Below, piece after piece: positions 15,954 to 23,372 of a stretch of DNA of 32,917 bases (position 1 is the first letter of the stretch; each line of letters opens with the position of its first letter). Source of the stretch: Amycolatopsis tucumanensis (GTDB taxonomy: Bacteria; Actinomycetota; Actinomycetes; Mycobacteriales; Pseudonocardiaceae); NCBI RefSeq assembly GCF_021654135.1, contig NZ_JAKGSD010000076.1:1-32917 (forward strand), written 5' to 3'. The notes under the pieces were generated by a model. The model was not told where the DNA came from, did not search any database, and worked only from the letters and a program-made list of their open reading frames with translations. Position numbers and translations under genes: made by a program.

Positions 15954-16455
15954 TCTTCCCGCGCGCGATCATCTTCTCGAACTCGTCCCGGCTGAACCAC
16001 GCCGTGCGCATGTCCTGTTCCTCGTGCTCGCGCTCGTGCGGGCCCTCGACCAGCTCCGTCGCCAGATAGACCCGGCCGCGCTGGCTCGACATGCCCGGCG
16101 CGACGTCCAGCAGCCCGAGGTCGGTCAGCGAACCGGCCACCAGCCCGGTCTCCTCCCGCAGCTCCCGCGCCGCCAGCTCCAGCGGGTCCACCTCGGCCAG
16201 CCCGGGCGCGGTGCCCTGCGGGAACTCCCAGCGCCGCAGGCCGAGCGGGTACCGGTACTGCTCGACCAGGTGCAGCCGGTCGCCGTCGAGCGGGACGACC
16301 AGCGCGTAGTCCGGCTTGTCGACCACGCCGTAAATGCCGGGCGAGCCGTCCGGGCGGCGGATGTCGTCCTCGCGCACCGTCATCCAGTTGTTCCGGTACA
16401 CCTCGCGGGAGCCGAGCCGTTCGATGGGATCCACGCGACCAGTCTGCCGAAGCAT
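15898..16455 (-). CDS. NUDIX hydrolase (ADP-ribose pyrophosphatase-like)
   Basis: 185 residues. NUDIX enzymes cleave nucleoside diphosphates linked to another group. The family box ends in the canonical AARELREETGL (REx2EExGU), but the preceding part, GTAPGLAEVDPLEL, is one residue longer on each side of the middle glutamate than the consensus Gx5Ex7. YALVVPLDGDRLHLVEQYRYPLG and RRWEFPQG are typical of ADP-ribose or related sugar-nucleotide pyrophosphatases. The ATG is preceded on its strand by GAGGGTAGAAG, a good ribosome-binding site. The start lies 16 bases from the nucS start on the other strand, so the two genes share a very compact divergent promoter and nucS is probably leaderless. Confidence 0.88.
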   Translation of the reverse strand: MLRQTGRVDPIERLGSREVYRNNWMTVREDDIRRPDGSPGIYGVVDKPDYALVVPLDGDRLHLVEQYRYPLGLRRWEFPQGTAPGLAEVDPLELAARELREETGLVAGSLTDLGLLDVAPGMSSQRGRVYLATELVEGPHEREHEEQDMRTAWFSRDEFEKMIARGKITDAQSIAAYGLLLLHER

Positions 16456-16471
16456 CTTCTACCCTCGCCGG

Positions 16472-17131
16472 GTGCGTCTCGTGATCGCTCGTTGCCAAGT
16501 GGACTACGCCGGCCGTCTGACGGCCCACCTCCCGATGGCCACCCGGTTGCTGCTCATCAAGGCGGACGGCTCGGTGTCGGTGCACTCCGACGACCGCGCC
16601 TACAAGCCGCTGAACTGGATGAGCCCGCCGTGCTGGCTCATCGAGGACGGCGACGTCTGGACGGTGCAGAACAAGGCGGGCGAGAAGCTCGTCATCACCA
16701 TCGAGGAGCGGATCGACGAGATCAGCCACGACCTGGGCGCCGAGCCGGGCCTGCAGAAGGACGGCGTCGAGGCGCACCTGCAGGAGCTGCTGGCCGAGCA
16801 CATCACCACGCTCGGCGAGGGGTACACGCTGGTCCGCCGCGAGTACCCGACGGCGATCGGGCCGGTGGACATCCTCGCCCGCGACGCCGACGGCGGCTCG
16901 GTCGCGGTGGAGATCAAGCGCCGCGGCGAGATCGACGGCGTGGAGCAGCTGACCCGCTACCTGGAGCTGCTCAACCGCGACCCGCTGCTGGCGCCGGTGC
17001 AGGGCGTGTTCGCCGCACAGCTGATCAAGCCGCAGGCCCGCACCCTGGCCGAGGACCGCGGCATCCGCTGCCTGACGCTGGACTACGACGCCCTCCGCGG
17101 CACCGAATCGGACGACCTCCGCTTGTTCTGA
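16472..17131 (+). CDS. nucS: Mismatch-specific endonuclease NucS/EndoMS
   Basis: 219 residues, matching actinobacterial NucS. The enzyme makes double-strand cuts at mismatches and provides the non-canonical mismatch repair of actinobacteria lacking MutS/MutL. The N-terminal DNA-binding/dimer domain begins VRLVIARCQVDYAGRLTAHLP and includes YKPLNWMSPPCW. The C-terminal RecB-like nuclease has D133 (GPVDILARD) and E147-x-K149 (VAVEIKRR). The final DDLRLF is the beta-clamp-binding tail known in the family. The GTG at 16472 is chosen because homologs begin V/M-R-L-V-I; the open frame upstream is antisense to the NUDIX gene. A strong hairpin (17143-17171) follows the stop. Confidence 0.94.
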   Translation: MRLVIARCQVDYAGRLTAHLPMATRLLLIKADGSVSVHSDDRAYKPLNWMSPPCWLIEDGDVWTVQNKAGEKLVITIEERIDEISHDLGAEPGLQKDGVEAHLQELLAEHITTLGEGYTLVRREYPTAIGPVDILARDADGGSVAVEIKRRGEIDGVEQLTRYLELLNRDPLLAPVQGVFAAQLIKPQARTLAEDRGIRCLTLDYDALRGTESDDLRLF

Positions 17132-17142
17132 ACACGCGAATT

Positions 17143-17171
17143 CGCCGCACCACGCCGGACGTGGTGCGGCG
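17143..17171. terminator. Bidirectional terminator-like hairpin between nucS and the small peptide gene
   Basis: CGCCGCACCACG (17143-17154) and CGTGGTGCGGCG (17160-17171) form a perfect 12-bp stem with loop CCGGA. It lies 11 bases after the nucS stop and 15 bases after the stop of the minus-strand 21-codon gene, so it can end both transcripts. No U-tract, as is usual in actinobacteria. Confidence 0.65.
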
Positions 17172-17186
17172 CATCCCTGTTTCACG

Positions 17187-17252
17187 TCAAAGGCTGTTGA
17201 CGATCGCGCTGATCAGGTTGATCAAGCCGTAGACCAGGTCGTTCAGGCTCAC
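17187..17252 (-). CDS. Small amphipathic or hydrophobic peptide, 21 residues (unrecognised)
   Basis: GTG at 17252 opens a 21-codon frame beginning MSLNDLVYGL and ending in AIVNSL before TGA. A near-consensus ribosome-binding site GAGGGAGGA lies upstream, with GGAGG ending 6 bases before the start (complement of 17259-17263). A 12-bp terminator-like hairpin follows the stop by 15 bases. The peptide is rich in Leu, Ile and Val with Asn/Asp/Ser interspersed, so it could form an amphipathic or short membrane helix. I recognise no family. Candidates are a membrane-associated regulator of the neighbouring symporter, a toxin-like peptide or a leader-type ORF. Evidence is gene architecture only. Confidence 0.5.
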   Translation of the reverse strand: MSLNDLVYGLINLISAIVNSL

Positions 17253-17286
17253 CGGGGTCCTCCCTCGAAGGTTTCAACGGTTGGTA

Positions 17287-17307
17287 CGCCGCCGTTCCAC
17301 GGCGGCG
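17287..17307 (-). promoter_or_regulatory. 9-bp perfect hairpin in the leader of the small peptide gene
   Basis: CGCCGCCGT (17287-17295) and ACGGCGGCG (17299-17307) pair perfectly around a three-base loop. On the minus strand it lies about 35 bases before the peptide start, between the TTAC-N6-GTAA site and the ribosome-binding site. It could act as an attenuator or RNA-stability element, or as a terminator for plus-strand transcripts. Confidence 0.4.
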
Positions 17308-17329
17308 GGGAAATGCAATCGAAGGCGCA

Positions 17330-17343
17330 TTACCAGCCGGTAA
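17330..17343. promoter_or_regulatory. Operator-like site TTAC-N6-GTAA
   Basis: TTACCAGCCGGTAA is a perfect match to the TTAC-N6-GTAA pattern found, with one deviation each, before meaA (1147-1162) and before the 3-hydroxyacyl-CoA dehydrogenase (23373-23388). It overlaps a 13-base palindrome GCCGGTAACCGGC (17336-17348). It lies 77 bases upstream of the small peptide gene (minus strand) and 231 bases upstream of the symporter (plus strand), so it could serve either. No other clear promoter boxes are seen in 17349-17574. Confidence 0.45.
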
Positions 17344-17574
17344 CCGGCGCTTTCCCCGATGTTTCACACCTCCCATGACGTGGATCACGGTCACGATCGG
17401 GTGCCGAGTTGCGGCGGGTGACACCGCGCGGTTGGGTTGTCACCGGTTTGATCTCGACACGGTCAAGGCGCGACCGCTGGCGTGCACGGCTGGGATACCG
17501 CGTAGTAATGTGCGCTCGTCACTCGATCGTGGTGATTCTTGTTCGGAGATGTTGGACTCCCGGAGGTGGCATCG

Positions 17575-19275
17575 GTGCCCGTCCTAGCCGCAGCGAACCT
17601 GCGACTTGATGCGCACGCGATCGACTACGTGTTGCTCGCGTTCTACTTCGTGCTGGTGCTCGGCATCGGCTACCTGGCCCGGAAACAGGTGTCGAGCAGC
17701 ATCGACTTCTTCCTGTCCGGCCGCTCCCTGCCCGCCTGGGTCACCGGGCTCGCCTTCATCTCCGCCAACCTCGGCGCCATCGAAGTGATGGGGATGTCGG
17801 CCAACGGCGCGCAGTACGGCCTGCCCACGGCCCACTACTTCTGGATCGGCGCCATCCCGGCGATGCTGTTCCTCGGCATCGTGATGATGCCCTTCTACTA
17901 CGGGTCGAAGGTCCGCAGCGTGCCGGAGTTCATGCGGCGCCGCTTCGGCACCGGCGCCCACCTGACGAACGGCATCAGCTTCGCGCTGGCCCAGATCCTC
18001 ATCGCGGGCGCGAACCTGTACCTGCTGGCCAGCGTGGTGAACCTGCTGCTGGGCTGGCCGATCTGGTTCTCGATCGTCATCGCCGCGGTCATCGTGCTCG
18101 CCTACACCGCGCTCGGCGGCCTGTCCGCGGCCATTTACAACGAGGTGCTGCAGTTCTTCGTCATCGTCGCCGCGCTGGTGCCGCTGACGATCGTCGGTCT
18201 CTACAAGGTCGGCGGCTGGGACGGCCTGGTCGACAAGGTCACCAACGGCCCCGGCGGCGCGGAGCAGCTGAGCTCCTGGCCCGGTAACCAGCTCACTGGC
18301 TTCGGCAGCAACTTCCTGTCCGTGCTCGGCCTGGTGTTCGGCCTCGGGTTCGTGCTGTCGTTCGGCTACTGGACCACGAACTTCGTCGAGGTCCAGCGCG
18401 CGATGGCCTCGAAGAGCATGTCGGCGGCGCGCCGCACACCGATCATCGGCGCGTTCCCGAAGATGCTGGTCCCGTTCATCGTGATCATCCCGGGCATGAT
18501 CGCCGCGGTCACGGTCACCGAGCTGCAGGGCGAGAACAAGCAGGCCCTGATCGACGGCGGGTCCGCGCCCAGCGGCGCGACCTTCAACGACGCGCTGCTG
18601 CTGCTCATGCGCGACCTGCTGCCCAACGGTGTGCTGGGCGTCGCGATCGCCGGTCTGCTGGCCTCGTTCATGGCAGGCATGGCGGCGAACCTGAGCTCGT
18701 TCAACACCGTGTTCACGTACGACATCTGGCAGGCCTACATCAAGAAGGACAAGCCGGACTCGTACTACCTGAACATGGGCCGCTGGGTCACCGCGGGCGC
18801 CACGATCCTGGCCATCGGCACGGCGGGCATCGCCTCGCAGTACTCCAACCTGATGGACTACCTGCAGCAGCTGTTCTCGTTCTTCAACGCGCCGCTGTTC
18901 GCCACCTTCATCCTCGGCATGTTCTGGAAGCGGATGACGCCGGCGGCGGCGTGGATCGGTCTGCTGTCCGGTACCGCGTCGGCCATCGTGGTGTTCCTGC
19001 TCGCCGAGACCGGCGTGTGGGACCTGCCCGGCCAGGGCGCCAGCTTCATCGGCGCCGGCGCTGCGTTCGTGGTCGACATCGTGGTCAGCGTCGCGGTGAC
19101 CATGGTGACCAAGCCCCGCGAGGCCTCCGAGCTGACCGGGCTGGTCTACTCGCTCACCCCGAAGGAGACGCGCCGGCACTCCACCACCGGCGAGGACGCG
19201 GGCTGGTACCGCAACCCGGGCCTGCTCGCGGGCATCGTCCTGGTCATCACGATCGCGCTGAACATCGCCTTCTAG
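17575..19275 (+). CDS. Sodium:solute symporter (SSS/SLC5 family)
   Basis: 566-residue secondary carrier with about 13 transmembrane helices. Family marks are DFFLSGRSLPAWVTGLAFISANLGAIEVMG in the first helices, ALGGLSAAIYNEVLQFFVIV and the GLLASFMAGMAANLSSFNTVFTYDIW helix carrying the Na2-site serines. GTG at 17575 is chosen because GGAGG (17562-17566) lies 8 bases upstream; an in-frame TTG at 17539 would add 12 residues without a ribosome-binding site. The stop codon overlaps the ribosome-binding site of a small membrane-protein gene, so the two are probably one transport unit. The substrate may be a sugar or a short carboxylate; sequence reading alone does not settle it. Confidence 0.88.
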   Translation: MPVLAAANLRLDAHAIDYVLLAFYFVLVLGIGYLARKQVSSSIDFFLSGRSLPAWVTGLAFISANLGAIEVMGMSANGAQYGLPTAHYFWIGAIPAMLFLGIVMMPFYYGSKVRSVPEFMRRRFGTGAHLTNGISFALAQILIAGANLYLLASVVNLLLGWPIWFSIVIAAVIVLAYTALGGLSAAIYNEVLQFFVIVAALVPLTIVGLYKVGGWDGLVDKVTNGPGGAEQLSSWPGNQLTGFGSNFLSVLGLVFGLGFVLSFGYWTTNFVEVQRAMASKSMSAARRTPIIGAFPKMLVPFIVIIPGMIAAVTVTELQGENKQALIDGGSAPSGATFNDALLLLMRDLLPNGVLGVAIAGLLASFMAGMAANLSSFNTVFTYDIWQAYIKKDKPDSYYLNMGRWVTAGATILAIGTAGIASQYSNLMDYLQQLFSFFNAPLFATFILGMFWKRMTPAAAWIGLLSGTASAIVVFLLAETGVWDLPGQGASFIGAGAAFVVDIVVSVAVTMVTKPREASELTGLVYSLTPKETRRHSTTGEDAGWYRNPGLLAGIVLVITIALNIAF

Positions 19276-19288
19276 GAGGTTGGCAGAC

Positions 19289-19561
19289 ATGGCTAGCGAA
19301 ACCCCCGCGCGCACGCGCCGGGCAGGCGCGTTCGACATCCGGCTGATCATCGCTTTGCTGACCGGCGTCTACGGCGTGGTCCTGACGATCATGGGCATCG
19401 CGTTCACCGACGACGCCGAGCTGCAGAAGGCGGCGGGCGTGAACATCAACCTGTGGGCAGGCATCGGCCTGCTGATCTTCACCGCCCTGTTCGTGCTGTG
19501 GGCGGTCGTGCGGCCGATCCGGGTCCCGGTGTCGGAAGGCGACGAGACCCCGGCCGAATAG
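19289..19561 (+). CDS. Small two-helix membrane protein, partner of the symporter
   Basis: 90 residues with two hydrophobic helices at about 18-40 (RLIIALLTGVYGVVLTIMGI) and 54-76 (INLWAGIGLLIFTALFVLWAVV), an acidic connecting segment (TDDAELQKAAG) and a hydrophilic tail. The ATG has GGAGG at 19275-19279, directly overlapping the symporter stop; an in-frame TTG at 19280 would place the start against the ribosome-binding site and is rejected. From memory, similar short proteins sit behind this type of symporter in other actinobacteria, in the manner of DUF485/DUF4212 small subunits, but this is not one of those by sequence that I can confirm. Probably an accessory subunit. Confidence 0.75.
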   Translation: MASETPARTRRAGAFDIRLIIALLTGVYGVVLTIMGIAFTDDAELQKAAGVNINLWAGIGLLIFTALFVLWAVVRPIRVPVSEGDETPAE

Positions 19562-19578
19562 GCAGGTTCGGAACATCC

Positions 19579-19634
19579 CGGCGAGGCCGGGCGGCTACCG
19601 TGCACCGCGTGCACCATGTCGCCCGGCCTCGCCG
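19579..19634 (+). repeat. 15-bp perfect inverted repeat flanking the lipoprotein start
   Basis: CGGCGAGGCCGGGCG (19579-19593) and CGCCCGGCCTCGCCG (19620-19634) are exact complements separated by 26 bases. The loop contains both candidate GTG starts (19600, 19609) of the lipoprotein, and the right arm encodes part of the signal peptide. As RNA it could hide the start region or act as a terminator for the symporter operon. Confidence 0.5.
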
Positions 19635-20601
19635 TTTCGTCCCCGTGGTCCTGCTCGCCCTGACCGTCTCCGCGTGCGCCGGACCCGACCTCGGCAAGCA
19701 GAACTTCCCGCGCACGACCGTCACGCAGACCAGCGCCGCCACCGGCCCGATCGACGACGCCGCGGTCAGCCTGGACGCGCTGCGCACCGTCGACCCGTGC
19801 GGGATGTTGCAGGGAGACACCGTCACCGGCGTCGGCACGCCGGTCGAGGACAGCCTCCACTCGACCGGGCTGGACGGCTGCGCCGTCGAGGTCACCGACG
19901 CGGGCGGCAAGGAGGCGCGGCTGAGCCTCACGATGGGGGAGACGCTCCTGCTGTCCTCCGCGACCCAGGTCGGCACCGTCGAAGGCCTGCCGGTCGTCGA
20001 GCGCGACCTGGACGACCCGGACACCGCCGAGGAGGAGGGCTGCGTGGTCACCGCGGTCACCTCCGAGACGCCGGCCATCGGCATCTCCGTCCAGGTCACC
20101 TACCAGGGCGGGGACGCGTGCGGCACCGGCCTGACCGTCATCCGCGAGGTCGTCGCCAAGATGCACGGCTCGCCGCCCCGGATGACCCGCGCGGCGAACT
20201 CGGCCGTGCCGCTCGACCCGTGCGCGCTGGTGGACGACACCGTCGCCGCCGAGGTCCTCGGCCGCAGCACCGCCAAGCGGCCCGGCGGCCTGCACGAGTG
20301 CCACTGGTCGGGCGGCAACGCCACCGGCTACCTGCGCATCTCCGAGACCGTCGAGCCGTCCGACGGCGACGACGGAACGCGCGTGGACCTGGGCGGCGGG
20401 ATCACCGGCTACCAGGAGAAACGGACCACGGCGGGCAACAGCTGCACCATCGAGTGGACCCACCTGCGGACCGGCGACGGCGAGGGCGAGGTGGTCAAGT
20501 TCGAGTACGACAACTTCCACGACGACGCCGCCGGGGACGACTCGTGCGGGAAAGCGCGTCGCATCGTCGACACGATCCTGCCGAAGCTGCCCAAGTCCTG
20601 A
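19600..20601 (+). CDS. Lipoprotein with two tandem DUF3558-like domains
   Basis: 333 residues. The signal peptide (ARPRRFVPVVLLALTVSAC) ends in a lipobox with C26 as lipidated residue. The mature part holds two similar halves: VDPCGMLQGDTVTGVG ... GLDGCAVEV, and LDPCALVDDTVAAEVLG ... LHECHWSGG. Each has the DPC...L start and a second cysteine about 50 residues on, as in DUF3558 lipoproteins, which are common in Pseudonocardiaceae and thought to be cell-surface proteins of unknown role. The start is uncertain between GTG 19600 and GTG 19609; neither has a good ribosome-binding site. A 15-bp inverted repeat encloses both starts. Followed by dhaK after 35 bases. Confidence 0.75.
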   Translation: MHRVHHVARPRRFVPVVLLALTVSACAGPDLGKQNFPRTTVTQTSAATGPIDDAAVSLDALRTVDPCGMLQGDTVTGVGTPVEDSLHSTGLDGCAVEVTDAGGKEARLSLTMGETLLLSSATQVGTVEGLPVVERDLDDPDTAEEEGCVVTAVTSETPAIGISVQVTYQGGDACGTGLTVIREVVAKMHGSPPRMTRAANSAVPLDPCALVDDTVAAEVLGRSTAKRPGGLHECHWSGGNATGYLRISETVEPSDGDDGTRVDLGGGITGYQEKRTTAGNSCTIEWTHLRTGDGEGEVVKFEYDNFHDDAAGDDSCGKARRIVDTILPKLPKS

Positions 20602-20636
20602 TAGGAAAGGGGCGACGACGGAGTCAGGAGGCGGGC

Positions 20637-21638
20637 ATGAAGAAGATCATCAACGATCCGGCGGACGTGGTCACCGAGTCGCTGCGCGGGCTGGCCGCCG
20701 CGCACGCGGACATCCTGCGGGTCCAGGAGGATCCCAACGTGGTCGTGCGCGCCGACGCGCCGGTGGACGGCAAGGTCGCGGTGATCTCCGGCGGCGGGTC
20801 CGGGCACGAGCCGCTGCACGGCGGGTTCGTCGGCCTCGGCATGCTCGACGCGGCGGTGCCCGGCGCGGTGTTCACCTCGCCCACGCCGGACGCGGTGCAG
20901 GCCGCCATCAGCGCGACCACCGGCGCGGCCGGGGCTCTGCTGATCGTCAAGAACTACACCGGTGACGTGCTGAACTTCGAGACCGCGGGCGAGCTGGCCG
21001 CGGCCGAGGACCTGGACGTGCGCAGCGTGGTGATCGACGACGACGTCGCGGTCGCCGATTCGACCTACACCGCGGGACGGCGGGGCGTCGGCGGCACGGT
21101 GCTCTTGGAGAAGATCACCGGCGCCGCGGCCGAGCGGGGCGATTCGCTGGACGCGGTGGAAGCGCTGGCGCGCAAGGTCATCGGCCAGGTCCGGTCGATC
21201 GGGGTCGCGCTCACCGCGCCGACCGTGCCGCACGTCGGCGAGCCCAGCTTCGACCTCGGCGCCGACGAGATCGAGTTCGGCATCGGCATCCACGGCGAGC
21301 CGGGCCGGGAGCGGATCAAGGCCGAGCCCGCCGACGAGCTGGTGGCGCGCATGGTCGGGGCGGTCGTCGAGGACCTGCCGTTCACCGAGGGCGACCGGGT
21401 GCTGCTGTTCACCAACTCGATGGGCGCCACCCCGCTGGTCGAGCTGTACCTCGCGCACGGCATCGCCGAGCGGCTGCTGGCCGATCGCGGCATCATGGTC
21501 GAACGCCGGCTGGTGGGCCCCTACATCACCAGCCTGGAGATGCAGGGCATCAGCCTGACCCTGCTGAAGCTCGACGACGAGCTGACCGAACTGTGGGACG
21601 CGCCGGTGAACACCGCCGCACTGCGCTGGAAGGCCTGA
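20637..21638 (+). CDS. dhaK: PTS-dependent dihydroxyacetone kinase, substrate-binding subunit DhaK
   Basis: 333 residues, full length for DhaK. It binds dihydroxyacetone covalently through a histidine hemiaminal; H219 in the GIGIHGEPG motif is that residue. SGGGSGHEPLHGGFVG near the N-terminus and LLIVKNYTGDVLNFETA are family hallmarks. The ATG follows AGGAGG by 5-6 bases. It is the first gene of dhaKLM, 4 bases before dhaL. Together these phosphorylate dihydroxyacetone to DHAP, with phosphoenolpyruvate as ultimate donor, in the cytoplasm. Confidence 0.94.
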   Translation: MKKIINDPADVVTESLRGLAAAHADILRVQEDPNVVVRADAPVDGKVAVISGGGSGHEPLHGGFVGLGMLDAAVPGAVFTSPTPDAVQAAISATTGAAGALLIVKNYTGDVLNFETAGELAAAEDLDVRSVVIDDDVAVADSTYTAGRRGVGGTVLLEKITGAAAERGDSLDAVEALARKVIGQVRSIGVALTAPTVPHVGEPSFDLGADEIEFGIGIHGEPGRERIKAEPADELVARMVGAVVEDLPFTEGDRVLLFTNSMGATPLVELYLAHGIAERLLADRGIMVERRLVGPYITSLEMQGISLTLLKLDDELTELWDAPVNTAALRWKA

Positions 21639-21642
21639 GGAC

Positions 21643-22266
21643 ATGGGATGCACGCCGGAGGGCGTCGCGAACGCGTTGCGGGGCGCCGCGGCCGTGATCG
21701 CCGAGCACCGCGCCGAGCTGATCGAACTCGACCGGGCCATCGGGGACGGTGACCACGGCGAGAACATGAACCGCGGGTTCCAGGCCGTGGTGGCCGCGCT
21801 GGACAGCGGCGTGCCGGAAACGCCGGGCGGGGTGCTCAAGCTCGCGGCGACGACGTTGATCTCGAAGGTCGGCGGCGCGGCGGGGCCGTTGTACGGCACG
21901 GCTTTCCTGCGGGCGTCGACGGTCGTGTCGAACCAGCCGGAGCTGGGCGCGGCGGAGGTCGTGGCCGCGTTGCGGGCCGGGCTGGAAGGCGTGCAGGCGC
22001 GCGGCAAGGCGGTCGAGGGCGACAAGACGATGGTCGACGCGCTGCTGCCCGCGGTCGCGGCGGCGGAGAAGGCGGGCGGCGGGGACGTCGCGGCGGTCCT
22101 GTCGGCGGCCGCCGAGGGCGCCGCGACCGGTGCGGAGTCCACTGTGGACCTGGTTGCGCGGAAGGGCAGGGCGTCCTACTTGGGCGAGCGCAGCGCGGGG
22201 CACCTCGACCCGGGCGCGCGCTCGACGGCGCTGCTGCTCGCCGCGTTCGCCGAGGCGGCCCGATGA
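21643..22266 (+). CDS. dhaL: Dihydroxyacetone kinase, ADP-binding subunit DhaL
   Basis: 207 residues. DhaL carries a tightly bound ADP as a phosphoryl relay between DhaM and the DhaK-bound substrate. The two-magnesium site is LDRAIGDGDHGENMNRG with D30, D35 and D37. KVGGAAGPLYGTAFLRAS, GDKTMVDALLPA and ARKGRASYLGERSAGHLDPGA complete the nucleotide site. The ribosome-binding site GAGGA overlaps the dhaK stop, and the stop overlaps dhaM by four bases (ATGA). Confidence 0.94.
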   Translation: MGCTPEGVANALRGAAAVIAEHRAELIELDRAIGDGDHGENMNRGFQAVVAALDSGVPETPGGVLKLAATTLISKVGGAAGPLYGTAFLRASTVVSNQPELGAAEVVAALRAGLEGVQARGKAVEGDKTMVDALLPAVAAAEKAGGGDVAAVLSAAAEGAATGAESTVDLVARKGRASYLGERSAGHLDPGARSTALLLAAFAEAAR

Positions 22267-22937
22267 GCGTCGGCCTGGTGCTGGTGTCGCACAGCGCGAA
22301 GCTCGCCGAAGGGGTCGCCGAGGTCGCCGCGCAGATGGCGCCCGACGTGACGATCGTGCCCGCGGGCGGCCTGCCCGGTGGCGGGATCGGCACGGACTAC
22401 GACTCGGTCGTGGCGGCGGTGCAGCGCGCCGATTCCGGGTCCGGGGTCGTGCTGCTCTACGACCTGGGCAGCGCGCAGATGACGGCGGAGCTCGCGGTCG
22501 AGTCGCTGGCCGACCCGGGCGCCGTGGTGGTGGCGGACGCGCCGCTGGTGGAGGGCACGGTCGCGGCGGCGGTGGCGGCGCAGAACGGAGCCGATCGGGC
22601 CGGGGTGCTGGAGGCCGCCTCGGCGGCCGCCGCGCCTCCGGAGCTGGCCGCGACCGCCGAGCCGGCCACCGACTGCGTGGAGCTCACGCTGACCAACGAG
22701 GTGGGCCTGCACGCCCGCCCCGCGGCGGTGCTGGCGCGCAGCCTGGCCGCGCTGGAGGCCGAGGTGAGCGTCCGGCTGGGCGACCAGGAGGCCGACGCGC
22801 ACAGCGTGCTGGCGCTGATGGCGCTCGGCGCGCGGAAGGGCGACCGGATCCAGGTGCGCGCGGGAGGCCCCCAGGCGGCCGAGGCGCTGCGCGTGGTGCA
22901 GGACCTGGTGGAGGACAACTTCGGCGACCCCGCCTGA
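22263..22937 (+). CDS. dhaM: Dihydroxyacetone kinase phosphoryl donor DhaM (EIIA-HPr fusion)
   Basis: 224 residues in two domains. Residues 1 to about 125 are an EIIA-mannose-like domain with H10 (VLVSHSAKLAEGV) and LYDLGSAQMTAELA. Residues of about 138-224 are an HPr domain with H150 in TNEVGLHARPAAVLAR and the HSVLALMALGARKGD segment. The enterobacterial DhaM also has an Enzyme I-like N-domain; here it is absent, so phosphoryl groups must come from a separate Enzyme I. The attached HPr domain lets this protein accept them directly. Position 194, in the second HPr region, reads S in DAHSVLAL, as in regulated HPr. Last gene of the operon. Confidence 0.92.
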   Translation: MSVGLVLVSHSAKLAEGVAEVAAQMAPDVTIVPAGGLPGGGIGTDYDSVVAAVQRADSGSGVVLLYDLGSAQMTAELAVESLADPGAVVVADAPLVEGTVAAAVAAQNGADRAGVLEAASAAAAPPELAATAEPATDCVELTLTNEVGLHARPAAVLARSLAALEAEVSVRLGDQEADAHSVLALMALGARKGDRIQVRAGGPQAAEALRVVQDLVEDNFGDPA

Positions 22938-23006
22938 CGGTTTCGCCTGTCGTTGGGCACCTCCCCGGGCGGGGCGCACCCGCGGCCCGCGCTTTCGGTT
23001 CGCGTT

Positions 23007-23186
23007 GCGCGCCCCTGGCCGCGAGCCCCGCGCTGCTGGTCGTGACCCCGCGCTGCTGGTCGCGAGTCCCACGCTCCTGGCCGCGCGTTTGGCGCTCGCT
23101 GCCGCGAGTCCCGCCGCTCATCGGCGCGAGTCCGATGCTCCCGCGCTGCGAGGTCCACGCTCCTGGCCGTTCGGCGCTCGCTGCAG
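23007..23186. repeat. Degenerate 20-22-bp tandem repeat, about eight to nine units
   Basis: The intergenic region 22938-23400 has no gene. Its middle is built of units related to CGCTCCTGGCCGCGAGTCCC. Successive GCTGG/CTGG or GCGAG landmarks recur at 20-22-base spacing, e.g. at about 23007, 23028, 23049, 23070, 23091, 23112, 23133 and 23155. Three units (23028, 23049, 23070) are very similar and the rest have drifted. From memory, comparable degenerate heptad-like repeats occur between genes in Amycolatopsis relatives. Purpose unknown. Confidence 0.6.
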
Positions 23187-23372
23187 GGCCGGCCGGGAGC
23201 CTCGCGCTCCAGGTTCACCGTCCGCGCACGACGAGTTCCCCGTCCAGCGGCACTGGACCGTCGCCTGCCTTTTCCCGTCTCCCCGTGCCAAGCCCGGCGG
23301 TGGTGGAACTCGCGCGGGTGCACCTGATTCGATACACCTCCCGTCCGGTCGTCGCGCGTGGCACCATCGAGG

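Noticed and set aside
16334..16471. Longer N-terminus for nucS from an upstream in-frame ATG
   Set aside because: The extension is antisense to the NUDIX gene, and NucS homologs begin at V/M-R-L-V-I.
20409..22142. A 577-codon minus-strand open frame opposite dhaK and dhaL
   Set aside because: Antisense shadow of two well-supported genes; no ribosome-binding site or recognisable domain.
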